From Nocardiopsis ganjiahuensis DSM 45031 (GTDB lineage: Bacteria > Actinomycetota > Actinomycetes > Streptosporangiales > Streptosporangiaceae): a stretch of 64,000 nt of DNA. Below, one piece after another: positions 1 to 10,407 of this stretch (its first letter is position 1; the number at the start of each line of letters is the position of its first letter). The notes below the pieces were generated by a model. The model was not told the DNA's origin. It searched no databases and was given only the letters and a program-made list of their open reading frames with translations. Position numbers and translations under genes: made by a program. Location: assembly GCF_000341085.1 (NCBI RefSeq), contig NZ_ANBA01000009.1, forward strand, positions 186,001-250,000, in the 5' to 3' direction.

Positions 1-1326
1 TACGCGCGCTACTTCCTGTGGCTGGGCGCGGCCTTCACCGGCGACCTGGGGACGAACCGCCAGGGGCAGGACGTCAACGTCCTGCTCGCGGACGCGATCT
101 CGGCCACCATGCAGCTCGTGGTGGCGGCCACGGTCCTGGCGATCGTCATCGGCATCGCCATCGGCATCATCTCCGCACTGCGCCAGTACAGCGGCTTCGA
201 CCACTCCGTCACCTTCGGCGCGTTCGTCGCCTTCTCCCTGCCCATCTTCTGGGTCGGCGTGCTCCTCAAGCAGTACGGCGCGATCGAGTTCAACAACTGG
301 CTGGCACAGCCCGTCATCCCTCCCCTGGTCATCGGGGTGGTCGCGCTGCTCGCCGGGCTGGCCTGGAGCTCGCTGATCGTGGGCGACCGGCGCACCCGGC
401 TGATCGCCTTCACCGGCGCCACGGCCGTCACCGCGGCCCTGCTGGCGTTCACCTCGCTCACCCGGTGGTTCGCGGACCCCGGTCTGGGGCCGGTCACGGT
501 CGCGATCAGCGCCCTGGGCGCCGCCTTCGGCTTCTCCGTACTGATCTCCGGGCCCAAGCCCAACCGTCCGATGTACGCGGCCCTGACCGCGGCCGCGGTC
601 GGCACCGTCATGTACTTCGTGCTCTCACCGGTGCTGGACGCGCCCAACCTGGCGACCATCGCGGGGTTGGCGGTCACGACGGTGGCCGTGTGCGTGGCGA
701 TCGGCTACGGCGTCGGCGGTGTACTGCACCGGCGCAACGCGATCGCCACAGCGGTGTGGACGGGCGTGTTCACCGGCGGCGTGATCTTCGTGGACCGGAT
801 GCTCCAGTCCTTCGTCTCCTACAGCCGCTCCGTCCAGGGCCGCCCCATCTCCACCGTCGGGGCGCGCACCCCCAACTACGAGGGCACCTTCTGGGAGCTG
901 ACGCTGGACTCGGCCGGCCATCTGGCCCTGCCGACCATGGCGCTGATCCTGGTCTCCCTGGCCACCTACACCCGCTACAGCCGCGCCAGCATGCTGGAGG
1001 TGATGAACCTGGACTACGTGCGTACGGCACGCGCCAAGGGACTGCCCGAACGCACGGTCATGACGCGGCACGCCTTCCGTAACGGGCTCATCCCCATCAC
1101 CACGCTGGCCGCCTACGACTTCGGCACCGTGATCGGCGGCGCCGTGGTCACCGAGACGGTCTTCGGCTGGCGGGCCATGGGCCACCTGCTGATCACCGGC
1201 CTGAACGAGGCCGACCCGATCCCGGTGATGGCGTTCTTCGTGGTCGCGAGCGGGGCGATCGTCATCTTCAACATGATCGCCGACATCACCTACGCCTACC
1301 TCGACCCGCGGATCCGGCTGTCGTGA
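1..1326 (+). CDS. Peptide ABC transporter permease (DppB/OppB family), 5' partial
   Basis: This is one of two inner-membrane channel subunits of a dipeptide/oligopeptide or nickel-type importer. The frame is open from base 1, and the first residues (YARYFLWLGAAFTGDLG) match the periplasmic loop before the second helix of DppB-type permeases, so the true start is left of the window. Several hydrophobic segments are visible. The cytoplasmic EAA-type loop that contacts the ATPase lies near bases 1010-1070 (DYVRTARAKGL). A long hydrophobic insertion in the middle (about bases 300-830) makes it larger than the usual 310-330 residues. It ends 16 bases before the second permease and belongs to the same operon. 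Substrate cannot be told without the binding protein. Confidence 0.92.
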   Translation, partial: YARYFLWLGAAFTGDLGTNRQGQDVNVLLADAISATMQLVVAATVLAIVIGIAIGIISALRQYSGFDHSVTFGAFVAFSLPIFWVGVLLKQYGAIEFNNWLAQPVIPPLVIGVVALLAGLAWSSLIVGDRRTRLIAFTGATAVTAALLAFTSLTRWFADPGLGPVTVAISALGAAFGFSVLISGPKPNRPMYAALTAAAVGTVMYFVLSPVLDAPNLATIAGLAVTTVAVCVAIGYGVGGVLHRRNAIATAVWTGVFTGGVIFVDRMLQSFVSYSRSVQGRPISTVGARTPNYEGTFWELTLDSAGHLALPTMALILVSLATYTRYSRASMLEVMNLDYVRTARAKGLPERTVMTRHAFRNGLIPITTLAAYDFGTVIGGAVVTETVFGWRAMGHLLITGLNEADPIPVMAFFVVASGAIVIFNMIADITYAYLDPRIRLS

Positions 1327-1342
1327 CGGAGGGAGAATCACC

Positions 1343-2350
1343 ATGAGCACACCCGAGAACACTCCGTCCGGGGCAACCGGCCCCGACCCCGATTCCGGGG
1401 CCTCGAACGAGGCCCAGGGCATGAACATCGCCGCCCGCACCCAGTGGCAGCTGGTCCGGGCCCGCTTCTTCCGGCACCGCGCGGCCCTGGTCGGCATGTT
1501 CCTGCTGATCAGCGTCGTCCTGCTGGCCTTCACCTCGATCGGCTACGGTCCCCTCCCGGGCTGGTGGGACAAGTCGCCGACGGCGACCGGTTCGCTCAGC
1601 GACGGCGGCAATCCCACCCTCAGCCTGGTCCCGCAGTTCCTCGGCGGTTCCGGACTGGCCCTGGGCGAACACCCCTTCGGCCAGGACAACGTCGGCAAGG
1701 ACTACTTCGCGCTGACCATGAAGGGCACCCAGGTGTCCCTGATCGTCGCGTTCGTGGTGGGGATCGTGGCCACCGTCGTGGGCACGGTGCTCGGCGCCTG
1801 CGCGGGGTACTTCCGCGGCTGGACCGAGAGCGTCCTGATGCGGGTCACCGACGTCCTCATCGCGATCCCCCTGCTGGCCATCGCGGCTGCGGCGGCCAAG
1901 ATCGCCGGCCAGGCCGGCATCTTCTACCTCGGCATGGTCCTGGGCCTGGTGACCTGGACCCAGACGGCCCGCCTGGTGCGCAGCTCCGTGCTCTCGCTGC
2001 GGGAGAAGGAGTTCGTCGAGGCCGCCAGGTCCGTCGGCACCTCCTCGGCCCGCATCATCTTCAAGCACATCCTGCCGAACACGGTGGGGGTGATCATCGT
2101 CAGCGTCACCCTGGCCATCGCGGCGGCGGTGCTGCTGGAGTCCGCGCTGTCCTTCCTGGGCATGGGCGTGCAACCGCCCGACACCTCGCTGGGACGGCTC
2201 ATCACCGACTACCGGAGCGCGATGAGCACCCGCCCCTGGCTCTTCTACTGGCCCGGGCTGTTCATCATCCTGATCGCACTGTCGGTCAACTTCATCGGCG
2301 ACGGCCTGCGCGACGCCTTCGATCCTCGACAGAACAGGGTGCGTGACTGA
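1343..2350 (+). CDS. Peptide ABC transporter permease (DppC/OppC family)
   Basis: This is the second membrane subunit of the same importer, 335 residues. It begins with about 35 hydrophilic residues, then a first membrane helix (FLLISVVLLAFTSIGYG), a DppC-type N-terminal domain and a cluster of five helices. The EAA loop is EFVEAARSVGTSSARIIFKH. The start ATG at 1343 has a GGAGGGA ribosome binding site. The stop codon overlaps the start of the next gene (TGATG), which indicates translational coupling. Family membership is clear; the transported substrate is not. Confidence 0.93.
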   Translation: MSTPENTPSGATGPDPDSGASNEAQGMNIAARTQWQLVRARFFRHRAALVGMFLLISVVLLAFTSIGYGPLPGWWDKSPTATGSLSDGGNPTLSLVPQFLGGSGLALGEHPFGQDNVGKDYFALTMKGTQVSLIVAFVVGIVATVVGTVLGACAGYFRGWTESVLMRVTDVLIAIPLLAIAAAAAKIAGQAGIFYLGMVLGLVTWTQTARLVRSSVLSLREKEFVEAARSVGTSSARIIFKHILPNTVGVIIVSVTLAIAAAVLLESALSFLGMGVQPPDTSLGRLITDYRSAMSTRPWLFYWPGLFIILIALSVNFIGDGLRDAFDPRQNRVRD

Positions 2351-3552
2351 TGACGCAATCACCCATCCCACCGCCCCCGGCCGAGGAGCCGGGGAAGGTC
2401 CTCGACGGCGCCGCCGCGGTCACCGAAGCCGCCGGCGAGGTGCACACCGCGAGGACCCTCGAGGACACCCAGGGCCCCACCGAGAACGAGATCCTGCGCG
2501 TGGAGAACCTGTCCGTGGAGTTCCCCACCGACGACGGTGTGGTCAGGGCCGTGCGCAACGTCTCCTACTCCCTGCGCGAGCGCGAGGTGCTCAGCATCGT
2601 CGGGGAGTCGGGGTCGGGCAAGTCGGTCTCGTCCATGGCGCTCCTGGGCCTGCTCCCGCGCAGCGCGCGGGTGAGCGGCAAGGTCCTCTACCGGGGGCAG
2701 GACCTGCTGGCCATGCGCCAGAAGGAACTGCGGTCCGTGCGGGGGCGCAAGATCTCGATGATCTTCCAGGACCCGATGACCGCCCTGAACCCGGTGCACA
2801 GCGTCGGGGACCAGCTGGCCGAGGCGGTTCTGGCGCATGAGCTGGTCCCGCCCAAACACGCGCTCGAACGGGCCCGGGAGATGCTCGACCTGGTCGGCAT
2901 CCCCCAGGCGGCGCAGCGGCTGCGCAGCTATCCGCACGAGTTCTCCGGCGGGATGCGCCAGCGGGTGATGATCGCGATGGCGATCATCAACAACCCCGAC
3001 GTGATCATCGCCGACGAACCCACCACGGCGCTGGACGTCACCGTGCAGGCGCAGATCCTGGAGAAGCTGCTGGAGGTCAAGGACGCGGTCAACTCCGCGA
3101 TCCTGCTGATCACCCACGACCTGGGCGTGGTCGCGGGGCTCGCGCACCGGGTCCTGGTCATGTACGCGGGCCGGCCGGTGGAGGTCGGCACGACCGACGA
3201 CGTGTTCTACCGGACCCGGATGCCCTACACCGCCGGGCTGCTCGGGTCGATCCCGTCGATGACCTCGGCCTACGGTGAGCGGCTGCGCCCCATCCAGGGG
3301 ACCCCGCCGTCGTTGATCAACATGCCCACGGGGTGTCCGTTCTCCCCGAGGTGCCCGTTGGCCGACGACACCTGCCGCTCGTCCGAGCCGCCGCTGGCTC
3401 CGACCGATGGCGCGGAAGGGCCGGACACCGCCGGTCCCGATGCCGGAGGCGTGCCGGTCGCCGCGCACCTGGCGTCCTGCCACCACTGGGAGCGGCTGGC
3501 CGAGACCGACGACCCGACGGCGTTCTTCCGGAACGGAGGGATCACCCCATGA
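2350..3552 (+). CDS. Peptide ABC transporter ATP-binding protein (DppD/OppD family)
   Basis: This is the first of two cytoplasmic ATPases that power the importer, 400 residues. About 50 variable N-terminal residues precede the ATPase domain. Walker A is GESGSGKS (residues 85-92), the signature is FSGGMRQRV (about 198-206), and Walker B is VIIADEPTTALD (about 218-229). The C-terminal oligopeptide/dipeptide extension is present, including PYTAGLL and the cysteine pair in GCPFSPRCPLADDTC typical of DppD/OppD. Its start overlaps the permease stop and its stop overlaps the next start (ATGA). An acidic, glycine-rich insertion sits in the last 60 residues. Confidence 0.95.
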   Translation: MTQSPIPPPPAEEPGKVLDGAAAVTEAAGEVHTARTLEDTQGPTENEILRVENLSVEFPTDDGVVRAVRNVSYSLREREVLSIVGESGSGKSVSSMALLGLLPRSARVSGKVLYRGQDLLAMRQKELRSVRGRKISMIFQDPMTALNPVHSVGDQLAEAVLAHELVPPKHALERAREMLDLVGIPQAAQRLRSYPHEFSGGMRQRVMIAMAIINNPDVIIADEPTTALDVTVQAQILEKLLEVKDAVNSAILLITHDLGVVAGLAHRVLVMYAGRPVEVGTTDDVFYRTRMPYTAGLLGSIPSMTSAYGERLRPIQGTPPSLINMPTGCPFSPRCPLADDTCRSSEPPLAPTDGAEGPDTAGPDAGGVPVAAHLASCHHWERLAETDDPTAFFRNGGITP

Positions 3553-4562
3553 CGACGCCACAACAAGAACTGGACCGGCGGACCGGCCCCGCGGCACCCC
3601 TGCTGGAGGTCGAGGACCTGGAGGTGCGCTTCCCCGTGCACGGCGCGGGTTTCCTGCGCCGGGTCGTAGGACACGTGCACGCCGTCAGCGGGGTCTCCCT
3701 GAGCCTCGACGAGCGGGAGACCCTGGGCGTGGTCGGGGAGTCGGGCTGCGGCAAGTCCACCACCGGCCGGGCCATCCTGCAGCTGGTCAAGCCCACCGGC
3801 GGCTCGGTGCGGTTCCGTGGCCAGGAGCTGACGAAGGCGTCCTCGGGGGCGATGCAACAGGTGCGGCGGGAGGCGGGGATGGTCTTCCAGGACCCCTACG
3901 CCTCGCTCAACCCGAAGCTTCCGGTCAACGACATCATCGCGGAGCCCCTGAAGGTGCACCGCCAGTGGCGCGACGGCGGCCCCGAGAGGGTGGCCGAGCT
4001 GCTGCGGATGGTGGGGCTGAGTCCCGAGCACGGCAACCGTTACCCGCACGAGTTCTCCGGCGGCCAGCGGCAGCGGGTCGGTATCGCCCGGGCTCTGGCC
4101 CTGGAACCCAGCATGCTCGTGCTGGACGAGCCGGTCTCGGCCCTGGACGTGTCGGTCCAGGCCGGGGTGGTGAACCTGCTGGCGGAACTGCAGGAGCGGC
4201 TGGGACTGTCCTACGTCTTCATCGCCCACGACCTGTCGGTGGTGCGCCACATCTCCGACCGGGTGGCCGTGATGTACCTGGGCAGGGTGATGGAGATCGG
4301 CACGCGGGAGGACGTCTACGACCGGGCGTCGCACCCCTACACCCAGGCCCTGCTGTCGGCCGCCCCGTGGGCGGACCCCCGCCAGGAGCGGGGGCGTGAG
4401 CGCATCGTCCTCACCGGTGACGTGCCGAGCCCGGTGAACCCGCCCAGCGGCTGCCGGTTCCGCACCCGCTGCTGGAAGGCCCAGGACCTGTGCGCCGAAG
4501 AGGCGCCCCAGCTCGTCGACCGCGGGGCGGGGCACCCGGTGGCCTGCCACTTCCCGGGTTAG
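3549..4562 (+). CDS. Peptide ABC transporter ATP-binding protein (DppF/OppF family)
   Basis: This is the partner ATPase, 337 residues. The start is the ATG at 3549 within an ATGA overlap with the upstream gene; the open frame extends further upstream but only antiparallel to the cysteine-rich tail of the DppD gene. Walker A is GESGCGKS (residues 63-70), signature FSGGQRQRV (about 169-177), Walker B MLVLDEPVSALD. The C-terminal DppF motif contains CRFRTRCWKAQDLC. It is the last gene of the operon and is followed by a strong hairpin. DppD and DppF normally form a heterodimer under the two permeases. Confidence 0.95.
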   Translation: MTTPQQELDRRTGPAAPLLEVEDLEVRFPVHGAGFLRRVVGHVHAVSGVSLSLDERETLGVVGESGCGKSTTGRAILQLVKPTGGSVRFRGQELTKASSGAMQQVRREAGMVFQDPYASLNPKLPVNDIIAEPLKVHRQWRDGGPERVAELLRMVGLSPEHGNRYPHEFSGGQRQRVGIARALALEPSMLVLDEPVSALDVSVQAGVVNLLAELQERLGLSYVFIAHDLSVVRHISDRVAVMYLGRVMEIGTREDVYDRASHPYTQALLSAAPWADPRQERGRERIVLTGDVPSPVNPPSGCRFRTRCWKAQDLCAEEAPQLVDRGAGHPVACHFPG

Positions 4563-4582
4563 ACCCGCGCAGACGAGAAGGA

Positions 4583-4619
4583 GGGCGGGTGTGCGGGGTT
4601 CTTCCCCGCGCACCCGCCC
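4583..4619 (+). terminator. Terminator hairpin after the peptide importer operon
   Basis: A 16-base arm GGGCGGGTGTGCGGGG pairs with CCCCGCGCACCCGCCC across a TTCTT loop, with one G-T wobble. It begins 20 bases after the DppF-type stop codon and also lies just beyond the stop of the convergent lipoprotein gene, so it may act on both strands. No U tract. Confidence 0.8.
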
Positions 4620-4673
4620 TTCGCATCTGCCCCGCCTGCTCCGTTGCGGCGGTCCGGCCCCTGCGGTCCGGCC

Positions 4674-5693
4674 CTACCAGTCGAGCACGGCCCGGGCGGC
4701 GGCCAGCTCCGCGTCCAGCTGCTCCTTGCGCTCGGCGAGGTCGTCGCCGTGTTCCTCGATCAGGGGTTCCTGGGCCCGGGTCTGGGCGTCCACGAAGGCG
4801 TCCGGGTAGCCGGTGGAGTCCAGGCACTCGGCGCTGAGCACGGCGTCCTCGTCGTCCAGGACCTCGGGGGCGCCTTCGGGGTCCACGGTGGTCTCGGACA
4901 GGCCGACGCACTCCTTCCAGGCCTCGGCGGCCGCCGCCACCTCGGTGTCCTCCCGTGCGGTGGAGTGGGCGGTTTCGGCCAGGAGGTCCGCCAGGTGGTG
5001 GCGGCCGGGGGTGTCCGGGATGAGCCCGTCCTCCCCGGCAATCCACATCCCGCCCTCTTCGGGTGCGGGGGAGTCGGGGGAGATCCCCAGGTTGGCCTGG
5101 TGATTACAGCCGCCCTCGGGGACGGGGTCGCCGGAGGGCGTCTCGATGTCTCCGCCCCTGAAGTCGTATCCGTCGGCTGCCGCCTGGGCCATCTGTGCGT
5201 CGACGCCGTCGGCGACGGTCCACTGGGGCCAGGGGCCCTCCTCGCTCGGGGTCTCGAAGCCGTACTCCTCGGCGAGGTCGACACTGGCCATTCCGTACAG
5301 GCGGTAGTCGTGGAACGGGCCGTGGTGGGTCAGTTCCGCCTCGATGCCGACCGTGCTCGGACTGGCCTCGGCCTCGAAGCCGAGTTCCCCGAGGCATTCC
5401 ACGACCAGCGCGTTCTGTGCCCGGCCGACGGTCCAGTACTCGTACTCGTCGAGGATGTAGTCGTAGAGCGGGAGGTGGAGCCGCTCGGTGAGTTCGGGGT
5501 CGGTGAACGCGTAGATGTCCTCGGGCTCCTCGAGGCTCGCCGTCTCGACCGGGCCCTGCTCGGGGGCGGGGTCAGCCGCCGGATCCTCCGTCACGGGGGT
5601 ACAGGCGCTGAGCAGGAGCGTCAGCGCCGCCGCACCGAGAAGAGCGGGGCGGGCTGGTCCGGACAGGGGTGGTAGGGGTGACGGCGACCGCAA
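4674..5693 (-). CDS. Putative lipoprotein of unknown function
   Basis: The deduced protein (339 residues) starts at a TTG (5693) placed 6 bases after GAGGAG; no ATG or GTG in this frame is better placed. It has a short N-terminal signal peptide with a lipobox ending LLLSAC near residue 28, so it should be anchored to the outer face of the membrane. The mature part is acidic, rich in Glu, Asp and Ala, with several Cys residues (VVECLGELG, EGGCNH, WKECVGL, SAECLD) and a helical C terminus. I do not recognise a family. It resembles the many secreted hypothetical proteins of filamentous actinobacteria. Confidence 0.72.
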   Translation of the reverse strand: MRSPSPLPPLSGPARPALLGAAALTLLLSACTPVTEDPAADPAPEQGPVETASLEEPEDIYAFTDPELTERLHLPLYDYILDEYEYWTVGRAQNALVVECLGELGFEAEASPSTVGIEAELTHHGPFHDYRLYGMASVDLAEEYGFETPSEEGPWPQWTVADGVDAQMAQAAADGYDFRGGDIETPSGDPVPEGGCNHQANLGISPDSPAPEEGGMWIAGEDGLIPDTPGRHHLADLLAETAHSTAREDTEVAAAAEAWKECVGLSETTVDPEGAPEVLDDEDAVLSAECLDSTGYPDAFVDAQTRAQEPLIEEHGDDLAERKEQLDAELAAARAVLDW

Positions 5694-5890
5694 CGGGCTC
5701 TCCTCGGGGTGGGGGTAAGAGACGTGCCGGAGGAGCGCGGGCACCGGCACTGGTGAAGCGTAGCCCGTCCCGGAACGCCTGCCCCGCGGGCCCCGAGCAC
5801 GGTCCGCCGACAACACGGGGCGGGCGCGTCGGGGGGCCGTCCTCCCCCGCCGCGCCCGCCCGGGCGCAGGCCGCCCGCGGGTGTCGTCCG

Positions 5891-7120
5891 CTACCGGATC
5901 GGCAGGCCCGTGATCTGGCGGCCGATGATGAGCTTCTGGATCTCGCTGGCGCCCTCGAAGATGGTGAAGATGGTGGCGTCGCGGTGCCAGCGCTCGACGG
6001 GGTACTCGCGGGTGTAGCCGTTGCCGCCCAGGAGGCGCAGGGCGTTCTGGGTGACGAAGGTGGCGGTCTCGGAGGCGTAGAGCTTGCTCATGGAGCCCTC
6101 GGCGTTGGTGAAGTCCTTGCCGTTGCGGGCCATCCAGGCGGCGCGCCAGACCAGCAGGCGGGCGGCGTCGATGCGGGTGGCCATGTCGGCCAGCAGGAAG
6201 GCCACGCCCTGGTTGTCCCCGATGGGCTTGCCGAACTGCTCGCGCTGGACCGAGTAGTCGCGGGCGTACTCGTAGGCGGCCCGCGCACAGCCCACCGCCA
6301 TGACGCCGACGCTCGGGCGGGAGGCCTCGAAGGTCTTCATGGCGGCCTGGCCCTTGGAGCGCTTGCCCTCGCGGGCGCGGGCCAGGCGCTCGTCGAGCTT
6401 GTCCTTGCCGCCCAGGAGGCAGGAGCCGGGCACGCGCACGTCGTCCAGGACGACCTCGGCGGTGTGCGAGGCGCGGATGCCGTGCTTCTTGAACTTCTGG
6501 CCCTGGGACAGGCCGGGGGTGTTGGGCGGGATGACGAAGGAGGCCTGGCCGCGCGAGCCGAACTCGGGCTCCACGGAGGCGACGACGACGTGGACGTCGG
6601 CGATGCCGCCGTTGGTGGCCCAGGTCTTGACGCCGTTGATGACCCACTCGTCCTTGGCCTGGTCGTAGACGGCGCGGGTCTTGATCGCCGAGACGTCGGA
6701 GCCGGCGTCGGGCTCGGAGGAGCAGAACGCGCCGAGCTTGATGTCGTCGGCGCTGCCGAACATCTGCGGCACCCACTCGAAGAGCTGTTCCTGGGTGCCG
6801 TTGGAGGCGACGGAGACGGCGGCCAGACCGGTACCGGTGATGGACAGGGCGATGCCCGGGTCGCCCCAGTAGAGCTCCTCGAAGGCGACGGGGATGCCGA
6901 GGCCGGTGGGCTCCAGCCACTGGTTGGCGAAGAAGTCGAGCGAGTAGAGCCCGATCTTGGCGGCCTCCTGGATGATCGGCCAGGGGGTCTCCTCCCGCTC
7001 GTCCCACTCGGCGGCGGCGGGGCGGATGACGTCGGCGGCGAACCCGTGGGCCCAGTCCCGGACGTCGCGAACATCCTCGCTCAGTTCCAGGCTGAAGGCG
7101 GGCGCGGTGGCCTCACTCAT
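5891..7120 (-). CDS. Acyl-CoA dehydrogenase
   Basis: This FAD flavoenzyme of 409 residues performs the alpha,beta-dehydrogenation of an acyl-CoA, passing electrons to electron-transfer flavoprotein. The N-terminal helical domain, the middle beta domain (ITGTGLAA, FCSSEPDAGSDVSAIKTRA, INGVKTWATNG) and the C-terminal helical domain are all present. The catalytic glutamate sits in TIFEGASEIQ near residue 389, and the CoA/FAD motifs RDYSVQREQFGKPIGDNQ and LRLLGGNGYTREYPVERWHRDA are intact. Chain-length specificity cannot be read. The gene lies downstream of ramB on the same strand but behind a terminator, and has its own upstream inverted repeat. Confidence 0.94.
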   Translation of the reverse strand: MSEATAPAFSLELSEDVRDVRDWAHGFAADVIRPAAAEWDEREETPWPIIQEAAKIGLYSLDFFANQWLEPTGLGIPVAFEELYWGDPGIALSITGTGLAAVSVASNGTQEQLFEWVPQMFGSADDIKLGAFCSSEPDAGSDVSAIKTRAVYDQAKDEWVINGVKTWATNGGIADVHVVVASVEPEFGSRGQASFVIPPNTPGLSQGQKFKKHGIRASHTAEVVLDDVRVPGSCLLGGKDKLDERLARAREGKRSKGQAAMKTFEASRPSVGVMAVGCARAAYEYARDYSVQREQFGKPIGDNQGVAFLLADMATRIDAARLLVWRAAWMARNGKDFTNAEGSMSKLYASETATFVTQNALRLLGGNGYTREYPVERWHRDATIFTIFEGASEIQKLIIGRQITGLPIR

Positions 7121-7172
7121 GCGCTACATCCTTTGTTGGATCCTCCGGGGGGCGGAGGGACGACCTATACGT

Positions 7173-7187
7173 GTTACCAACGGTAAC
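7173..7187. promoter_or_regulatory. Inverted repeat operator candidate upstream of the acyl-CoA dehydrogenase gene
   Basis: GTTACC-AAC-GGTAAC is a perfect 6-base inverted repeat with a 3-base spacer, about 53 bases upstream of the acyl-CoA dehydrogenase ATG. A TATAGG element, a plausible -10 box for that gene, lies just downstream on the minus strand. Its size and place fit a TetR/GntR-type fatty-acid regulator site. The cognate regulator is not identified. Confidence 0.5.
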
Positions 7188-7251
7188 AGCAGGGCCAGGC
7201 AGGCACAATCGCTCCCTGGAGGTCCGCCCCGCCCCGGCCGGACACGGCGAA

Positions 7252-7280
7252 GGGGGCCGACGCCTGCTGCGTCGGCCCCC
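7252..7280 (-). terminator. Terminator hairpin after ramB
   Basis: GGGGGCCGACGC pairs perfectly with GCGTCGGCCCCC around a CTGCT loop. It lies 34 bases past the ramB stop codon on the minus strand, ahead of the acyl-CoA dehydrogenase promoter region. Confidence 0.8.
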
Positions 7281-7313
7281 TCGGGCGTCCTGCGGTCCTG
7301 ACCGGAACCGGGC

Positions 7314-8801
7314 TCAGTCCTGGCCGTGCCGGTCCTGGCTGTGCTTGTCCAGGAACGTGTACACGTCGTGCTCGTCCACACCGGGGAAGGTACCGGAGGG
7401 CAGGGCCGACAGCACGTGGGAGTGGGCGCGGGCCGAGGGCCACACGTTGCCCTCCCAGCGGGTGGCGAGCTCGGCGGGCGGGCGCACGCAGCACTCCCCG
7501 TTGGGGCAGTTGGACTTGGTGCGGTTGGTGGTCTCGCGCCCCCGGAACCAGCGGGACTCCTTGTAGGGCACGCCCAGGGTGATGGCGTAGTTGCGCTCCC
7601 GGCTGGGGTCCACGTGGGCCACGCACCAGTGGGTGCCGTTGGGCTTGTCCGTGTACTGGTAGTAGATCGAGTACCGGTCCGGCGACTGGAAGACCTGGCG
7701 CCCCGACCACTGGCGGCACATGCGCTGGCCCTCGATGGCGCCGCTGTCGTCCGTGGGGAAGACCAGCCCGTCGTTCTCGTAAGCCTTGTAGATGATGCCG
7801 GTCTCGTCGTTGCGGATGAAGTGGCAGACCAGGTCCAGGTGGCGGTGGGCCAGGTTGGTGAACCGGTGCGCGGCCATCTCGTAGGAGACGGAGTAGACGT
7901 CGCGCAGGTCCTCCACGGACAGGTCGCGGGCCTTCTTGGCCTCCTGGAGGTAGGTCACCGCGGTGGTCTCGGGGATGAGGACGGCCGCCGCGAAGTAGTT
8001 GGCCTCCACCCGCTGGCGGAGGAAGTCGCCGAAGTCGCGGGGCTGGTTGTGGCCCAGGATGACGTGGCCGAGGGTCTGGAGCAGGATCGTGCGCGGGCTG
8101 TGCATGCCCAGCGTGGTCTCGCGCTTGAGGTAGATGCGCCGGTTGACGTGGTCGGTCAGGGAGCGCACCGAGCGGGGAAGGTCCTGCACGTACTTCAGGG
8201 AGAACCCGTGGTGGGTGGCGATCGCGAGGATCTGCCCCTGGGAGAGGGGGCCGGCGGTGTAGTTGACCGCCCGCAGGGTCTCGGCGGCCGCGCCCTCGAT
8301 GTTCTCGAAGTAGTTGCCGCGCTCGCGCATCTGACGGCGCAGGTCGGCGTTGGCCCGGCGCGCCTCCTCCGGGGTGGCGGTCGGCTTGGCGTGCCGCCGC
8401 TTGAGTTCGTCGTAGAGCCCCACGATGTGCTCGAGAACGTCGTTGGGGACCCGCTTGCCCACCTTCAGGTGCGGGAGGTTGAGGCCCTGGTACAGGGAGT
8501 CCCGCTGAGCCTCCTCCACGGAGATCTCCAGCTGCGCGCGACGGCTCGGAGGCTGTTTCGACAGAAGTTCCTCGATCGACACCCCGAGGGCGGAAGCAAG
8601 CGATGTGAGGAGGGAGAGCTTGGGTTCACGTTTTCCGTTCTCCAGCAGGGAGAGCTGCGAGGGCGCCCGACCCACGCGTTCGCCCAGGTCAGACAGGGTC
8701 ATCCCGCGCGTCTTGCGTAGATGACGGAGCCGCTGACCAAAGGTGACGAGATCCAGGTCACCTGTCAAAGACGGTATTTCTTCAGCACCAAAGTACGCCA
8801 T
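7314..8801 (-). CDS. ramB: RamB/ScfR-type XRE-family regulator of acetate metabolism
   Basis: The 495-residue protein has an N-terminal XRE helix-turn-helix (about residues 20-75, containing [24 protein letters not shown]), a central IrrE/DUF955-like region and a C-terminal domain with a cysteine cluster (CPNGECC, plus RMCRQW and THWCVAH). This is the architecture of RamB of Corynebacterium and Mycobacterium and ScfR of Rhodospirillum, which control glyoxylate-cycle or short-chain fatty-acid genes. The metalloprotease motif HELGH of active IrrE proteins is replaced by QTLGH, so peptidase activity is unlikely. It is transcribed divergently from aceA, its known target in Corynebacterium and Mycobacterium. 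Confidence 0.93.
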   Translation of the reverse strand: MAYFGAEEIPSLTGDLDLVTFGQRLRHLRKTRGMTLSDLGERVGRAPSQLSLLENGKREPKLSLLTSLASALGVSIEELLSKQPPSRRAQLEISVEEAQRDSLYQGLNLPHLKVGKRVPNDVLEHIVGLYDELKRRHAKPTATPEEARRANADLRRQMRERGNYFENIEGAAAETLRAVNYTAGPLSQGQILAIATHHGFSLKYVQDLPRSVRSLTDHVNRRIYLKRETTLGMHSPRTILLQTLGHVILGHNQPRDFGDFLRQRVEANYFAAAVLIPETTAVTYLQEAKKARDLSVEDLRDVYSVSYEMAAHRFTNLAHRHLDLVCHFIRNDETGIIYKAYENDGLVFPTDDSGAIEGQRMCRQWSGRQVFQSPDRYSIYYQYTDKPNGTHWCVAHVDPSRERNYAITLGVPYKESRWFRGRETTNRTKSNCPNGECCVRPPAELATRWEGNVWPSARAHSHVLSALPSGTFPGVDEHDVYTFLDKHSQDRHGQD

Positions 8802-8856
8802 GGCTTCATCTTACGGAAAGAAACGACGATCTTCACCCGATTTCGAGTGGAAAAGT

Positions 8857-8874
8857 CTTGGATCTTGCCCAAGA
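8857..8874. promoter_or_regulatory. Overlapping inverted repeats in the ramB-aceA intergenic region
   Basis: Two nested repeats share a right arm: TCTTG-CC-CAAGA (8863-8874) and CTTGG-N7-CCAAG (8857-8873). They sit 56 bases upstream of ramB and 112 bases upstream of aceA, in a locally AT-richer stretch. A RamB site is the natural guess, but the match to the published Corynebacterium consensus, as I remember it (TTTGCAAA-like), is only partial. Confidence 0.4.
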
Positions 8875-8985
8875 ATCATAGTTACCGGCGGGGAACTTAC
8901 CGCTCAGGGATCACCCCCTGACCCTGGAAGGCCTCCCTCGACCGGCGAGAACACCTTGGGGACTACACGTAAGGCGGGAACGAAC

Positions 8986-10284
<1,299 letters not shown>

Positions 10285-10304
10285 CCCTGGTCTTCGTTCC
10301 CACA

Positions 10305-10353
10305 GAGGTCGTCCCTCCCCGCTTTCGTGGCTGGGGCGGGGCGGGGCGACCTC
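10305..10353 (+). terminator. Terminator hairpin after aceA
   Basis: An 18-base stem from GAGGTCGTCCCTCCCCGC and its complementary arm ending GGGGCGACCTC (one mismatch, one wobble) lies 21 bases after the aceA stop and is followed by TCCCCCT. Confidence 0.8.
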
Positions 10354-10361
10354 TCCCCCTA

Positions 10362-10407
10362 GCCGTCGGCCATGCGCGGTCCGTGTCACACGCGCATGGC
10401 CGGCGGC
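10362..10407 (+). terminator. Second hairpin after aceA
   Basis: GCCGTCGGCCATGCGCG pairs with CGCGCATGGCCGGCGGC (17 bases, one G-T wobble) across a 12-base loop. It directly follows the aceA terminator and precedes a pyrimidine-rich TTCTCC stretch. It may be a backup terminator. Confidence 0.6.

Noticed and set aside
4674..7007. A single 777-codon minus-strand frame joining the lipoprotein to sequence inside the acyl-CoA dehydrogenase gene
   Set aside because: The upstream part is a different frame of the dehydrogenase gene; the lipoprotein has its own start at 5693 with GAGGAG and a signal peptide.
8743..8985. 81-codon N-terminal extension of isocitrate lyase
   Set aside because: It overlaps the ramB start and regulatory region and has no homology; ATG 8986 gives the normal family length.
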